Source of the DNA: Spirochaetaceae bacterium | GTDB taxonomy: Bacteria > Spirochaetota > Leptospiria > Leptospirales > Leptonemataceae | NCBI GenBank assembly: GCA_002730875.1 | Contig: PCBI01000005.1 | Location: forward strand, 434,001 to 498,000 | DNA length: 64,000 bases | Direction of reading: 5' to 3' | In this document: one piece after another, positions 51,607 to 60,720 of the stretch | Numbering within the stretch: the first letter of the stretch is position 1 | How the letters are laid out: the number at the start of each line of letters is the position of its first letter | The notes under the pieces: model-generated | Seen by the model: only the letters and a program-made list of their open reading frames with translations | Told to the model about the DNA's origin: nothing | Databases searched by the model: none | Translations under genes and position numbers: made by a program

Positions 51607-52464
51607 ATGCAGACCATACAAACAATAGCAGAGATGCGCAAAGCCATTGGTTCGACAGAAGGCACGGTAGGGCTGGTGCCTACCATGGGCTTTCTGCATG
51701 AAGGGCATTTGAGCCTGATACGAAAAAGTCAGGAAAGCTGCCAGCGTACCGTTGTGAGCATTTTCGTAAACCCCACTCAATTCAATGATCCGTCGGATTA
51801 TGAGAACTATCCGGTGGATCTAAAAAAGGACCTGGATTCTCTGGCGAAGGAAGGCGTCGACCTGGTCTTTATCCCCAATCCAGCGGAAATGTACCCAAAG
51901 GGCAGACTCAAAGTGCAAATGGCCATTCCGGAGCTAACCGCCAATCTTTGCGGTCTACACCGACCGGGGCATTTCGACGGTGTACTACTTGTTGTCTCCA
52001 AACTGTTTAACATAGTACAGCCGGATCAAGCTTTCTTCGGCCTGAAAGATTATCAGCAGTTCCTGGTAATCCGCACAATGGCCAGGGCCCTGGATTTTCC
52101 GGTGGATGTAGTGGGATGCGACACTGTCCGCGAGGCGGATGGCCTGGCCATGAGCTCCCGAAATGCGCGATTATCTGAGAAAGCCAGGGAGCATGCTGCG
52201 TTGATTCCCCGGGCGCTGAATCTGGTTCAGAAGACCCTGGATGACCGTAAAGGACGCTATTCGGTGAACTGTCAGGAACTTTGCGAAATCGCCTGGGACG
52301 TAATTGAATCCGGCACCATGAACAAAGTGGAGTACATGGAAATAGTGGATCCGGACTCTTTGCAGAAGCTGGATGAGTTGCAGCAGGATCGTACCGCGAG
52401 AATTGCTACGGCGGTCTTCTGTGACGGAGTGCGTCTGATTGATAACCGTGCAATCCATTTCTGA
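51607..52464 (+). CDS. panC: Pantothenate synthetase
   Basis: A 285-residue enzyme starting at ATG 51607; a frame reaching back to 51439 is inside the previous gene. Motifs: VGLVPTMGFLHEGHLSLI (ATP-binding HxGH), SIFVNPTQFNDPSDYENYP, HRPGHFDGVLLVVSKLFNIVQPDQAFFGLKDYQQ, and DGLAMSSRNARLSE with the KMSKS-like SSRN. It makes pantothenate from pantoate and beta-alanine. panB and panD are not adjacent. Size and motifs are normal. Confidence 0.97.
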   Translation: MQTIQTIAEMRKAIGSTEGTVGLVPTMGFLHEGHLSLIRKSQESCQRTVVSIFVNPTQFNDPSDYENYPVDLKKDLDSLAKEGVDLVFIPNPAEMYPKGRLKVQMAIPELTANLCGLHRPGHFDGVLLVVSKLFNIVQPDQAFFGLKDYQQFLVIRTMARALDFPVDVVGCDTVREADGLAMSSRNARLSEKAREHAALIPRALNLVQKTLDDRKGRYSVNCQELCEIAWDVIESGTMNKVEYMEIVDPDSLQKLDELQQDRTARIATAVFCDGVRLIDNRAIHF

Positions 52465-52497
52465 TTGACCACTTCTGGAATGCCCGCATGCTTCGCC

Positions 52498-53556
52498 ATG
52501 CGCTTGAAGACAGTACTTATCATTATTGCTGCTTTGCCGGTAGTGCTTCTGGCATTGTTTTTTCTTTACAGCTATTTGCTGAGTCCGCCGGGCTCCGGAA
52601 GGGACCTGAGCCGTGAAATAGGGGTACCTTTTCCGGCATTGATGGCCCACCGGGGCGCCTCCGGTCTTGCTCCGGAAGAAACTCGGCCCGCTTATCTACT
52701 GGCCCGGGAACTGGGCGCGGATTATCTGGAAGCGGACATCCAACGAACCAAAGACGGGGTGCTCATCGCCCTTCATGACGATGACCTTTCAAGAACTACA
52801 AACATCGCCGAGGTGTTTCCGGACCGGGCAAAGGATTCGGTGGATACTTTCACCTATGCCGAGCTGCAGAAGCTGGATGCGGGTTCGTGGTTCAACAAAA
52901 CCCATCCGCAATGGGCCAGACCTTCTTTCGTAGGAGTTAAGATCCTAACACTTGCCGAACTAATCGACATTGCTGACGGCGGGTACCATAAACCCGGTCT
53001 CTACCTGGAAACCAAGTCACCGGAACGATTCCCTGGGATTGAAAAACAAATCGTAGATCTTCTCACTGCCCGAGGATGGCTCGGAAAACAAACCGCTCTC
53101 GAAGCGGAAGAGTCCTCTCTCGAAGAGACCCCAATGGATGCGCCGGACAGAGTGCGAGTACGCGAAATGCCCGGCCGTGTTATTGTTCAATCATTCTCTG
53201 CCGATAGCCTGGAAATCTTTCGCGAGCTGGCGCCGGAAGTGCCCCGGGTATTTCTATTCGGACAATACACCGTGGAAGAAATGGGTAGCTTCGAAAGCGT
53301 TCTGGAGCAAGCGCTGGCTGTGGATTCCCATGCAGGTCCATCCGGCTACATGGCCTGGCCCTGGTATACCAGCAAAATTCATTCGCGCGGAATGATTGTG
53401 CACTACTATACAATCAATCAATCCTGGCAAATGTGGCTCATCAATCAGTTCGGAGCAGACGGAATCTTTACGGATAGAATCGATATCGCTCTGGACTACT
53501 TCGGCCGATTGGAAGAGCCCGATCTCGAACAATACTTTCAGAAGATCGACTACTGA
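52498..53556 (+). CDS. Glycerophosphodiester phosphodiesterase
   Basis: A 352-residue protein (ATG 52498). The N-terminal segment TVLIIIAALPVVLLALFFLYSYLL is a membrane anchor or signal. The GDPD barrel follows: LMAHRGASGLAPEETRPAY (catalytic His-Arg and Glu), LEADIQRTKDGVLIALHDDDLSRTTN (metal Glu/Asp and second His), LYLETKSP, and a C-terminal LINQFGADGIFTDRID. It hydrolyses glycerophosphodiesters from phospholipid turnover to glycerol 3-phosphate and alcohol, on the outer face of the inner membrane. Last gene in the run beginning at 48468. Confidence 0.94.
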   Translation: MRLKTVLIIIAALPVVLLALFFLYSYLLSPPGSGRDLSREIGVPFPALMAHRGASGLAPEETRPAYLLARELGADYLEADIQRTKDGVLIALHDDDLSRTTNIAEVFPDRAKDSVDTFTYAELQKLDAGSWFNKTHPQWARPSFVGVKILTLAELIDIADGGYHKPGLYLETKSPERFPGIEKQIVDLLTARGWLGKQTALEAEESSLEETPMDAPDRVRVREMPGRVIVQSFSADSLEIFRELAPEVPRVFLFGQYTVEEMGSFESVLEQALAVDSHAGPSGYMAWPWYTSKIHSRGMIVHYYTINQSWQMWLINQFGADGIFTDRIDIALDYFGRLEEPDLEQYFQKIDY

Positions 53557-54499
<943 letters not shown>

Positions 54500-54500
54500 T

Positions 54501-55109
54501 GTGATTATTAGTAGAAAGACAGCCCTATCCGTTATCTTATTATTTGCTGGCCTGCAGACGCTAAACGCCAATCCGGCAGGTCAGTCCGATCAGTACACTC
54601 TCCTGGAACTTGGCTCCAACCTGGGCGGCGATCCGCCCAGCAGCCGCGAAGGCTACTTCACTTTAGAATGGGAACTGGATGAACAACTGAAGCTCATCCG
54701 TCCCCGGGATTCATCCTACCCGGATCGGCTGATACTTATCGAGTCCAAATCCAGCGAGTTCACAGAGCCCACCGTCTTTCATGACGATCAAGAAATGTCC
54801 ATTGCTATGAGCGGCAAAGTAGACGGCGATCTGTACTACCGGCTATTCCTGCTTCGTAGCAAGGACAAGCTGACTGCAGAAGGGCCGCCCACGGATTCTT
54901 TACCGGCCGGCGTGAGCAGCATTCTGGGGGCCTACGATCAGTACGACGTAAAGGGGTACTCCAACGTCTACCATATTGAGGTGAAGCACTATTCGCTGCA
55001 GACCGCCTTCCTCTATTTTGGCATAGGCGCATTTCTGTTTCTGGTCACATCGGCAGTAATTATCATCGGAACTTACAGAAACACCAGAGAACAAAAGGGG
55101 GCTGAATGA
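54501..55109 (+). CDS. Membrane-anchored periplasmic protein, function unknown
   Basis: A 202-residue protein with a GTG start one base after the glnB stop. A signal peptide (about 1-23, SVILLFAGLQTLNANP) is followed by a soluble domain of about 135 residues (YFTLEWELDEQLKLIRPRDSSYPDRLILIES and DLYYRLFLLRSKDKL) and a C-terminal helix AFLYFGIGAFLFLVTSAVIIIGTY. The topology places the soluble domain in the periplasm. It overlaps the symporter gene by 4 bp, so it may be a periplasmic substrate-capturing or regulatory subunit. I do not recognise the family. Confidence 0.78.
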   Translation: MIISRKTALSVILLFAGLQTLNANPAGQSDQYTLLELGSNLGGDPPSSREGYFTLEWELDEQLKLIRPRDSSYPDRLILIESKSSEFTEPTVFHDDQEMSIAMSGKVDGDLYYRLFLLRSKDKLTAEGPPTDSLPAGVSSILGAYDQYDVKGYSNVYHIEVKHYSLQTAFLYFGIGAFLFLVTSAVIIIGTYRNTREQKGAE

Positions 55110-56527
55110 CTCCGGCGCTGGATCTACAAACCGCTGCCGTGGTGCTCATTATCTTTAGCATCATCTGGGTAGCCCTGGGCTACTTCTGGGGACGCGGCAA
55201 TAAGGAACTGGATGATCACATGCTGGCCGGTAGAAAGGTAGGCCTTTCGCTGGCTGCCTGCACCGCCATGGCCACCTGGGTCACCACAAACACTACCATG
55301 GTAGCCCCGCAACTGGCTTTGCAAATGGGCATATGGGGTATGCTCGGTTATTCCCTGGGATCCATTGGTCTTTTGCTATTTGCGCCCATGTCCGCGCGCA
55401 TCAGGCAACTGATGCCCACCGGTTATACCAGCGGGGATTTCTTTCGCCTCAGATTCGGAGTCACCGGCTGGCGCATATTCCTGGTAATTAGCCTTGCCTA
55501 CAGCATGTTCTTTCTGGTTAGCCTGGGCATGGGGGGCGGAATACTCATTGAGTCGCTATCGGGCATCCCCTACCCCATAGGCATGAGCGTTATTCTGGTG
55601 ATTTGCGTGCTCTATACCATGCTGGGAGGGCTGAAGGCCGTAATTGGCACAGACTTCATTCAAACCGTTGTAATTCTCTCTGGAATGGTAGCTGTGGGCG
55701 TAATGGTGGTAATGAGCCCGGGATTGGATACCATTCATACCGAAGTCATGGAGCGGCGCCCTCAGTTAATGAGTCTTCTGCTTCCAGCCAGCATAATGTT
55801 TTTGTTCAACAATCTGCTATTCGGTATGGGCGAGATCTTTCATTCCAACATCTGGTGGAGCCGGGCTTTCGCTTTTGGTAAGGGAGTTGGATTCAAGGCC
55901 TATCTTCTGGCCGGATTCTTCTGGGCTCCGGTGCCCATCGCGGCCGGGTTTATCGCTCTGGCATCGGTTGCCATGGACATCAATATTCCGAAACCGGATC
56001 AAGTTGGTCCCATGGTAGCGGCGGCTCTTCTGGGAAAGACTGGCGCAGTACTGATCTTCGTTATTATCTTCTCGGCTCTGGCCTCAAGCCTTGATTCGCT
56101 CCTTGCCGCTACCAGCGATTTGCTTCTCGAGGATGTGTACAAGAGGCATTTGAAGCCCGAGGCCACAAAACCGCAGATGCGAAAAGCGGCTTCCTACGTT
56201 ACTTTGATTCTGGGACTGGTAACCTGGGCTATTTGCCTGCCCCGGGTTACCAATCTTGTCCAAATGCTTCATGGGAGCGGTGCCCTGGTGGCCAGCACGA
56301 TCTGGCCCATCGTCGCCGGACTGTACTGGCGAAAAACCAATCGAATCGGAGCAAGCGTGGCCATGTTTCTGGGAAGCGCCGTTGGCCTGATAAGCTATTT
56401 CATGGTAGGATTCTATGTGGCCGCTCTAACCGGCGCCCTGGTATCCTTCGTTATTACAGTTGGTTCTACATTAATCTGGCCGCAGCAGTTCTCCTGGGAT
56501 GAACTGGCGGAATCGCCGCCAGAATAG
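55106..56527 (+). CDS. Sodium:solute symporter family transporter
   Basis: A 473-residue transporter with about 12-13 helices. SSS-family features: FWGRGNKELDDHMLAGRKVGLSLAACTAMATWVTTNT at the start, VLYTMLGGLKAVIGTDFIQTVVIL in the middle, and IFSALASSLDSLLAATSDLLLEDVYKR, which contains the Na2-site Ser region. The last pattern (SSLDSLLLAxS) is typical of the urea/pantothenate/proline branch. The substrate cannot be read off, but its partners downstream all act on carbamoyl, ureido or amide nitrogen. A 40-residue helix gene follows 10 bp later. Confidence 0.93.
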   Translation: MTPALDLQTAAVVLIIFSIIWVALGYFWGRGNKELDDHMLAGRKVGLSLAACTAMATWVTTNTTMVAPQLALQMGIWGMLGYSLGSIGLLLFAPMSARIRQLMPTGYTSGDFFRLRFGVTGWRIFLVISLAYSMFFLVSLGMGGGILIESLSGIPYPIGMSVILVICVLYTMLGGLKAVIGTDFIQTVVILSGMVAVGVMVVMSPGLDTIHTEVMERRPQLMSLLLPASIMFLFNNLLFGMGEIFHSNIWWSRAFAFGKGVGFKAYLLAGFFWAPVPIAAGFIALASVAMDINIPKPDQVGPMVAAALLGKTGAVLIFVIIFSALASSLDSLLAATSDLLLEDVYKRHLKPEATKPQMRKAASYVTLILGLVTWAICLPRVTNLVQMLHGSGALVASTIWPIVAGLYWRKTNRIGASVAMFLGSAVGLISYFMVGFYVAALTGALVSFVITVGSTLIWPQQFSWDELAESPPE

Positions 56528-56536
56528 GAAAGCTTT

Positions 56537-56659
56537 ATGTATTTATCCCAAACAGTATTCGAAATCCTGGTCTATGGCTCGCTCATTCTTTGCGCCCTGG
56601 CGCCTGTAGTTATGCTAATATTGCTCGCGATCGACTTTGTGAAGAAACGAATCTGGTGA
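56537..56659 (+). CDS. 40-residue single-helix membrane protein, probable symporter accessory subunit
   Basis: ATG 56537 is preceded by AGGAAAGCTTT and lies 10 bp after the symporter stop; the frame ends with TGA at 56657-56659. The protein is a short N-terminus (MYLSQTVFEI), one hydrophobic helix of about 24 residues (LVYGSLILCALAPVVMLILLAI) and a positively charged end (DFVKKRIW), which predicts a cytoplasmic C-terminus. Small one-helix partners are known for some sodium:solute symporters. Short length means coding status rests on the ribosome site, position and clear membrane profile. Confidence 0.75.
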   Translation: MYLSQTVFEILVYGSLILCALAPVVMLILLAIDFVKKRIW

Positions 56660-56974
56660 AATTCTTTCTACCGGACCTTCCTGTATCCCAGAGGGGTCTG
56701 GCGAGTCCAGAGTAGAAACTTTTGTACTTTTTTTGATGCATCTCTCGGCGGGAATTATTCTATGTAATTGCATCCTTCAAGAGCAGCTCCACCGGCAGTT
56801 TGCTTCTTAAAGCGAGAATCGAGGGCTGCTGTCTACTGTAGCTTCCGATTCCTTTTGCATACCGTGACCCGTGGTGTGTTGAAGTGCCTTGTCCCATTGC
56901 TGCCTCAGAGGCCGCAGGTCGGCGCAGGAACCGACTTTCTGACGAGAAACAAGAAAGCAGTAATTGAGAATAAG
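56660..56974 (+). other. 315-bp leader region of the transcarbamylase-like gene
   Basis: No gene supported. A promoter candidate lies at 56733-56761, giving an untranslated leader of about 200 nt. A small stem (ccaga/tctgg) lies at about 56691-56704. A possible start-stop pair (ATGTAA, about 56761) has no ribosome site. Confidence 0.5.
56733..56761 (+). promoter_or_regulatory. Sigma-70-type promoter candidate ahead of the transcarbamylase-like gene
   Basis: A -35-like TTGATG (56733-56738) and a -10-like TATTCT (56756-56761) with 17-bp spacing. The start codon is at 56975. Confidence 0.45.
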
Positions 56975-58075
56975 ATGTTCGATCAAAGCAAAATTCATCC
57001 TCTATTGAAGCAACCGGTGGTGAGCCGAGATGGTATCCGCGGAATAGAACGACCCAGGCATCTTCTGGAATCCATTCCGGAGGATGCGGAACCGCTGCGT
57101 TCCCTGGCCGGTATGCATATCGTCTCTGCACGACAGTTTGACCGGAATAAGATACTGCAGCTGGGACGTCTGGCGGCATCCTACGAAACGCAGCCAGACC
57201 TGATCCATCCGCCGCTTCGGGGAAAGATTCTGGTAAGCGCCTTCTACGAACCCAGTACGCGAACCAGGCTTTCATTCGAGAGCGCCTGGCATCGACTGGG
57301 CGGCGATATAATGTCCATTACCGATCCGAACACCACAGGGATTGCCAAAGGCGAAAGCCTGGCCGATGTCGGAGAGATGTTCAACAACTACGGGGATGTT
57401 GTGGTTCTTCGCGATAGTAGCGAAGATTCGGTGTATGCAATGCTGGATTCCCTGCGAATTCCGATTATAAACGCCGGCAATGGCATCGATGAACATCCGA
57501 CGCAAGCTCTGGCCGACATATATGCGATGTTGAAATGGAGGCCGGATTTCGGTAGCGGTAACCTTTCGGAAGAAGAAAAGATCACGATTGGAGTCATTGG
57601 GACACCCAATCGCATGCGAACGGTCCGGAGTTTGCTTCTGTTGCTTTCCTTATTCTCAGATTCCATCAAGAAGGTTTACATTGTCAACCCGGCCAGCGAT
57701 GTTCTGGACAAAGAGCAGGATGAAGAACTGAGGGCGGCCGGACTGAAGTTGGAAGTAGTGCACAAACTCAGAGACATCCTGCCGGAAATTGACGTAGTCT
57801 ACATTAACTCCATTGCCTGGGTGGGCGACAGCTACGAAACCCTGACCGGCGATATTAAGCTTACCAGCGAATCCCAGCTGAAGCAGGGCGCAATTATTCT
57901 ACATCCATTGGCGCGCGGGGAGGAACTGGACGAGTCCCTGGATGGCACGAGCCATAACTGGTATTTCTCCCAGGCCAGAGGAGCGGTTTTCATTCGAATG
58001 GCATTGCTTACCTGCCTGGTACACCGAATTAACCTGGTAGTGGATTCTCCGGTAGAGCAACCGGACAGCAATTAG
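56975..58075 (+). CDS. Aspartate/ornithine carbamoyltransferase-family protein of altered specificity
   Basis: A 366-residue protein (ATG 56975). The carbamoyl-phosphate site is complete: YEPSTRTRLSFESA, the Lys of IAKGESLAD, Arg in VVLRDSSE, and NGIDEHPTQALADIYAML, with RMRTVRSLLLL for the second-substrate carboxylate Arg. In aspartate transcarbamylase the next domain has RVQxER to bind aspartate; here that stretch reads VVYINSIAWVGDSYE, without Arg or Gln. The HPLxR segment is present as HPLARGEEL. The overall alignment is closer to ATCase than OTCase. Probably a transcarbamylase acting on, or phosphorolysing, another amine. No pyrI or pyrC adjacent. Confidence 0.88.
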   Translation: MFDQSKIHPLLKQPVVSRDGIRGIERPRHLLESIPEDAEPLRSLAGMHIVSARQFDRNKILQLGRLAASYETQPDLIHPPLRGKILVSAFYEPSTRTRLSFESAWHRLGGDIMSITDPNTTGIAKGESLADVGEMFNNYGDVVVLRDSSEDSVYAMLDSLRIPIINAGNGIDEHPTQALADIYAMLKWRPDFGSGNLSEEEKITIGVIGTPNRMRTVRSLLLLLSLFSDSIKKVYIVNPASDVLDKEQDEELRAAGLKLEVVHKLRDILPEIDVVYINSIAWVGDSYETLTGDIKLTSESQLKQGAIILHPLARGEELDESLDGTSHNWYFSQARGAVFIRMALLTCLVHRINLVVDSPVEQPDSN

Positions 58076-58275
58076 TCGATTTTCCAGACGGCGCTTCCGG
58101 TTGTAGGTACTGTTCGAAAACCAGGAACAGATCGCATGCAAAGCAGCCCGGGGCTCCGGGTGGATTCGAATGGACGGATTGCAGGGAGCCCAGCCTCGGT
58201 TGCCGAGTGGATCCGAAACGCAAATGAATAGGTCCGAATAGCGCCGAGGCATGAGCCGGATAAGAGGAGAACAAG

Positions 58276-59520
58276 ATGAGTGTAGCCACTGAACTGAAAA
58301 TCAACTTCGAACGTCTGCGAAACAACATTGACGAGATCTCGCAGATTGGGCGATCCCAGGACCACGGAATCTATCGTCAGGCCTTTACGGAAAATGATTT
58401 GCAGGCTCGAAACTGGCTCTCTGAAAAGATCAAAGCCGCCGGACTGGAACTGGAAGTGGACGGAGCCGCTAACATCCACGGTTATCTGGGAGATCGCGAA
58501 AAGCCCAGCGTCGTAGTGGGCTCGCACATTGATTCAGTACCTGCAGCCGGCCCTCTGGACGGAACCCTGGGAGTGTTAACTGGACTGGAATGCCTGCAAC
58601 GCCTGAAGGAAGAAGGCGTAAGCCTGGACTATCCTCTGGAGCTGGTATCCTTCAGTGACGAGGAAGGTCGATTTGGCGGTCTGCTGGGTTCGCAATCCTT
58701 CGTGGGAGATATCAACCCGCAACGGATTCATCAATCCAGGGATCTGAACGGCGTTTCGCTCACGGATGCAATGAAAGCCTGCGGCTATGATGCGATACGG
58801 GCACTGGATGCCCGCCGAAATCCTCGGTCGGTTAGATCCTACCTGGAGCTGCACATTGAGCAGGGTCCGGTGTTGGACAGCCTGGACATTCCCATTGGAG
58901 TGGTAAGCCATATTACCGGACTCTTTAAATGGTCCATCCGCCTCATCGGTCGACCGGACCATGCAGGAACCACGCCCATGCATATGCGGGCCGATGCCCT
59001 TGCCGGTCTGGCGGAATTCTCCATGGAGATTCCCCGGGTACTGGAGGAAAACGGTACTGACCGGAGCGTAGCCACCATTGGTAAAGTGGACCTATTCCCC
59101 GGGACGGCAAACACAGTTCCCGGCCAGGTAGAATTCTCCCTGGATTGCCGCGATACAGACGCAAAGATTCTACAGGATCTTATGGATGCCTTTCGCCGGG
59201 CGCTATCCGCTATCGCTCGAAGAAGAGATCTCATGTTTGAATTCGATGTTTTGAGCGAGGTTGATCCGGTGGCTTGCGACGACAGCATTCAGAGAATGAT
59301 CCAGAGCGCCTCGGAAGCAGTGAGCGCGCAAACACATGTTATGCCCAGCGGGGCCGCCCATGATGCGCAGATTGTGGCCAGGATTGCTCCTGTAGGCATG
59401 ATCTTCGTTCCCAGCAAGGCGGGGCGTAGCCACTCCTCCGCCGAATGGACGGACTGGGAAGACATTGAAACCGGAGCAAATGTAGCGCTCCATACGCTGG
59501 TGCAGATGGCCAGGGATTAG
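58276..59520 (+). CDS. M20-family N-carbamoyl-L-amino-acid hydrolase/allantoate amidohydrolase-type enzyme
   Basis: A 414-residue metal-dependent amidase; ATG 58276 follows AAGAGGAGAAC. Metal-binding set: VVVGSHIDSVPAAGPLDGTLGVLTG (His and bridging Asp), VSFSDEEGRFGG (Glu pair), SYLELHIEQGPVLD (His) and SGAAHDAQIVA (His). The dimerisation insert contains RLIGRPDHAGTTPMHMRADAL. The family (AllC, HyuC, beta-ureidopropionase) removes a carbamoyl group as CO2 and NH3 from ureido acids; members cannot be told apart from motifs alone. It follows the transcarbamylase-like gene by 200 bp. Confidence 0.92.
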   Translation: MSVATELKINFERLRNNIDEISQIGRSQDHGIYRQAFTENDLQARNWLSEKIKAAGLELEVDGAANIHGYLGDREKPSVVVGSHIDSVPAAGPLDGTLGVLTGLECLQRLKEEGVSLDYPLELVSFSDEEGRFGGLLGSQSFVGDINPQRIHQSRDLNGVSLTDAMKACGYDAIRALDARRNPRSVRSYLELHIEQGPVLDSLDIPIGVVSHITGLFKWSIRLIGRPDHAGTTPMHMRADALAGLAEFSMEIPRVLEENGTDRSVATIGKVDLFPGTANTVPGQVEFSLDCRDTDAKILQDLMDAFRRALSAIARRRDLMFEFDVLSEVDPVACDDSIQRMIQSASEAVSAQTHVMPSGAAHDAQIVARIAPVGMIFVPSKAGRSHSSAEWTDWEDIETGANVALHTLVQMARD

Positions 59521-59536
59521 GAGAAGAGCCTGCCCT

Positions 59537-59566
59537 GGTCTGGCAACCAGCGGTCTGGGAACCAGC
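59537..59566. repeat. Two 15-bp tandem repeats, each a small hairpin
   Basis: The copies ggtctggcaaccagc (59537-59551) and ggtctgggaaccagc (59552-59566) differ at one base. Each contains a ctgg/ccag stem with a 3-nt loop. They start 16 bp after the amidohydrolase stop. Confidence 0.75.
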
Positions 59567-59752
59567 GCTGCTCCTCCGGCCTACCAGGCGGGAAAGGGAC
59601 GCAATATAGAACCAGGGCCTCGGAATAGAAACTAGCATCCACGAAGCAAGCAGAGCCTCGTATTGACTATCGGGGACCGGAGCTAACGAAAGAGCCGGCG
59701 GAAAAGCCGAAGCCAACACATAAAAGGAGATTATTCAGACCGAACCAGAGTT

Positions 59753-60526
59753 ATGACAATACATCCTCACGAACCATCAAACGAACACCTGGAAGAAGTA
59801 ATCCAGGAGCTGGATCCAGAATACATAGATGTAGATCCCCTCAAGAAGAGCTATACTCAGTCCATTATTCAGACGGAAGAACGCTATGAAGCGCTGGAAA
59901 AGCACAACACCGCGCTAATGGTAATCGATATGCAGTATCTGGACGCGGCCCCGGGTTACGGTGTATTTGCCGATCCATCCAAAAGCGGTGTGCCGCCAGA
60001 GGCCCAGGAGTACTATTTCAGAACGCTTGATGAAATCGTGGTCCCTAACGTGCAAAGACTCTTACGGACTTTTCGTAGCCGGGGTTTCGAAGTCATACAC
60101 ACACGGATCATGTCGCTTACAAAGGACGGTCGCGACCGTAGCCCGGGGCATAAACGCCTTAAGCTCCACGCTGCTCCTGGTTCCAAAGAAGCAGAGTTTC
60201 TGGAGGAAGTAAAACCGGAAGGCGATGAGATCGTACTGAATAAGACCGCCAGCGGTTGTTTTACATCTACAAACATCAATTATCTGCTAAAGAACCTGGA
60301 TATCCAGGGACTGTTTATAACTGGAGTCTATACGAATGAATGCGTCTCCACTACTGTGCGCGATGCCAGCGACCTTGGCTATCTGGTAACTCTGATCGAA
60401 GACGCCTGCACTACCGTAACCCAGGAATTGCAGGATTCCACCATCTTCACATTGAGAGATCGGTATGCGCGGGTCATTGATACCGATACCGCCATTCAGG
60501 AGATAGAACAGTATGCCTCTCGATAG
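59753..60526 (+). CDS. Isochorismatase-fold cysteine hydrolase (amidohydrolase type)
   Basis: A 257-residue protein. After a polar N-terminal extension of about 50 residues comes the cysteine-hydrolase core: ALMVIDMQYLD (catalytic Asp), VLNKTASGCFTSTNINYLL (catalytic Lys) and LFITGVYTNECVSTTVRDASDLGY (nucleophile Cys after the Glu-containing cis-peptide region). This D-K-C set is shared by ureidoacrylate, biuret, N-carbamoylsarcosine and nicotinamide amidohydrolases and differs from true isochorismatases, which lack the Cys. AAGGAG lies 23 bp before the ATG, too far for normal use, so translation may be weak. Likely substrate is a small amide or ureido compound. Confidence 0.9.
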   Translation: MTIHPHEPSNEHLEEVIQELDPEYIDVDPLKKSYTQSIIQTEERYEALEKHNTALMVIDMQYLDAAPGYGVFADPSKSGVPPEAQEYYFRTLDEIVVPNVQRLLRTFRSRGFEVIHTRIMSLTKDGRDRSPGHKRLKLHAAPGSKEAEFLEEVKPEGDEIVLNKTASGCFTSTNINYLLKNLDIQGLFITGVYTNECVSTTVRDASDLGYLVTLIEDACTTVTQELQDSTIFTLRDRYARVIDTDTAIQEIEQYASR

Positions 60527-60610
60527 ACAGGGCAGGATTTTCGGGGGCGCGAATAAAGCGAAGCATTGATTTCAGGAGCAGTTCGATCTGCGAATGCCAG
60601 GAGGTCATAG

Positions 60611-60691
60611 ATGAATACCTGGCTAACTGCACTGCTGCAAAAACCAATGAACTTGATCAAAGATCACAACCAGTGCGCCGTCCTTGCATAA
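60611..60691 (+). CDS. 26-codon reading frame with a perfect Shine-Dalgarno sequence, possible leader peptide
   Basis: AGGAGGT (60599-60605) lies 5 bp before ATG 60611; the frame closes with TAA at 60689. The peptide begins MNTWLTALLQKPMNLIKDH and has three Asn codons. It ends 29 bp before the asparagine-synthase-like gene. It may regulate that gene by translation coupling or attenuation, or be a small protein in its own right. No clear terminator/antiterminator pair was seen. Confidence 0.5.
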   Translation: MNTWLTALLQKPMNLIKDHNQCAVLA

Positions 60692-60720
60692 GGCCGGCCA
60701 GGACCAAAAAGGAGAATATT

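Noticed and set aside
56761..56766. Start-stop pair ATGTAA in the transcarbamylase leader
   Set aside because: No Shine-Dalgarno sequence before it, and it lies at the predicted -10 region, so it is probably not transcribed.
58136..58231. 31-codon frame before the amidohydrolase gene with AGGA nine bases upstream
   Set aside because: Poor spacing, no hydrophobic or other pattern, and ends well ahead of the next gene; could be revisited if conserved.
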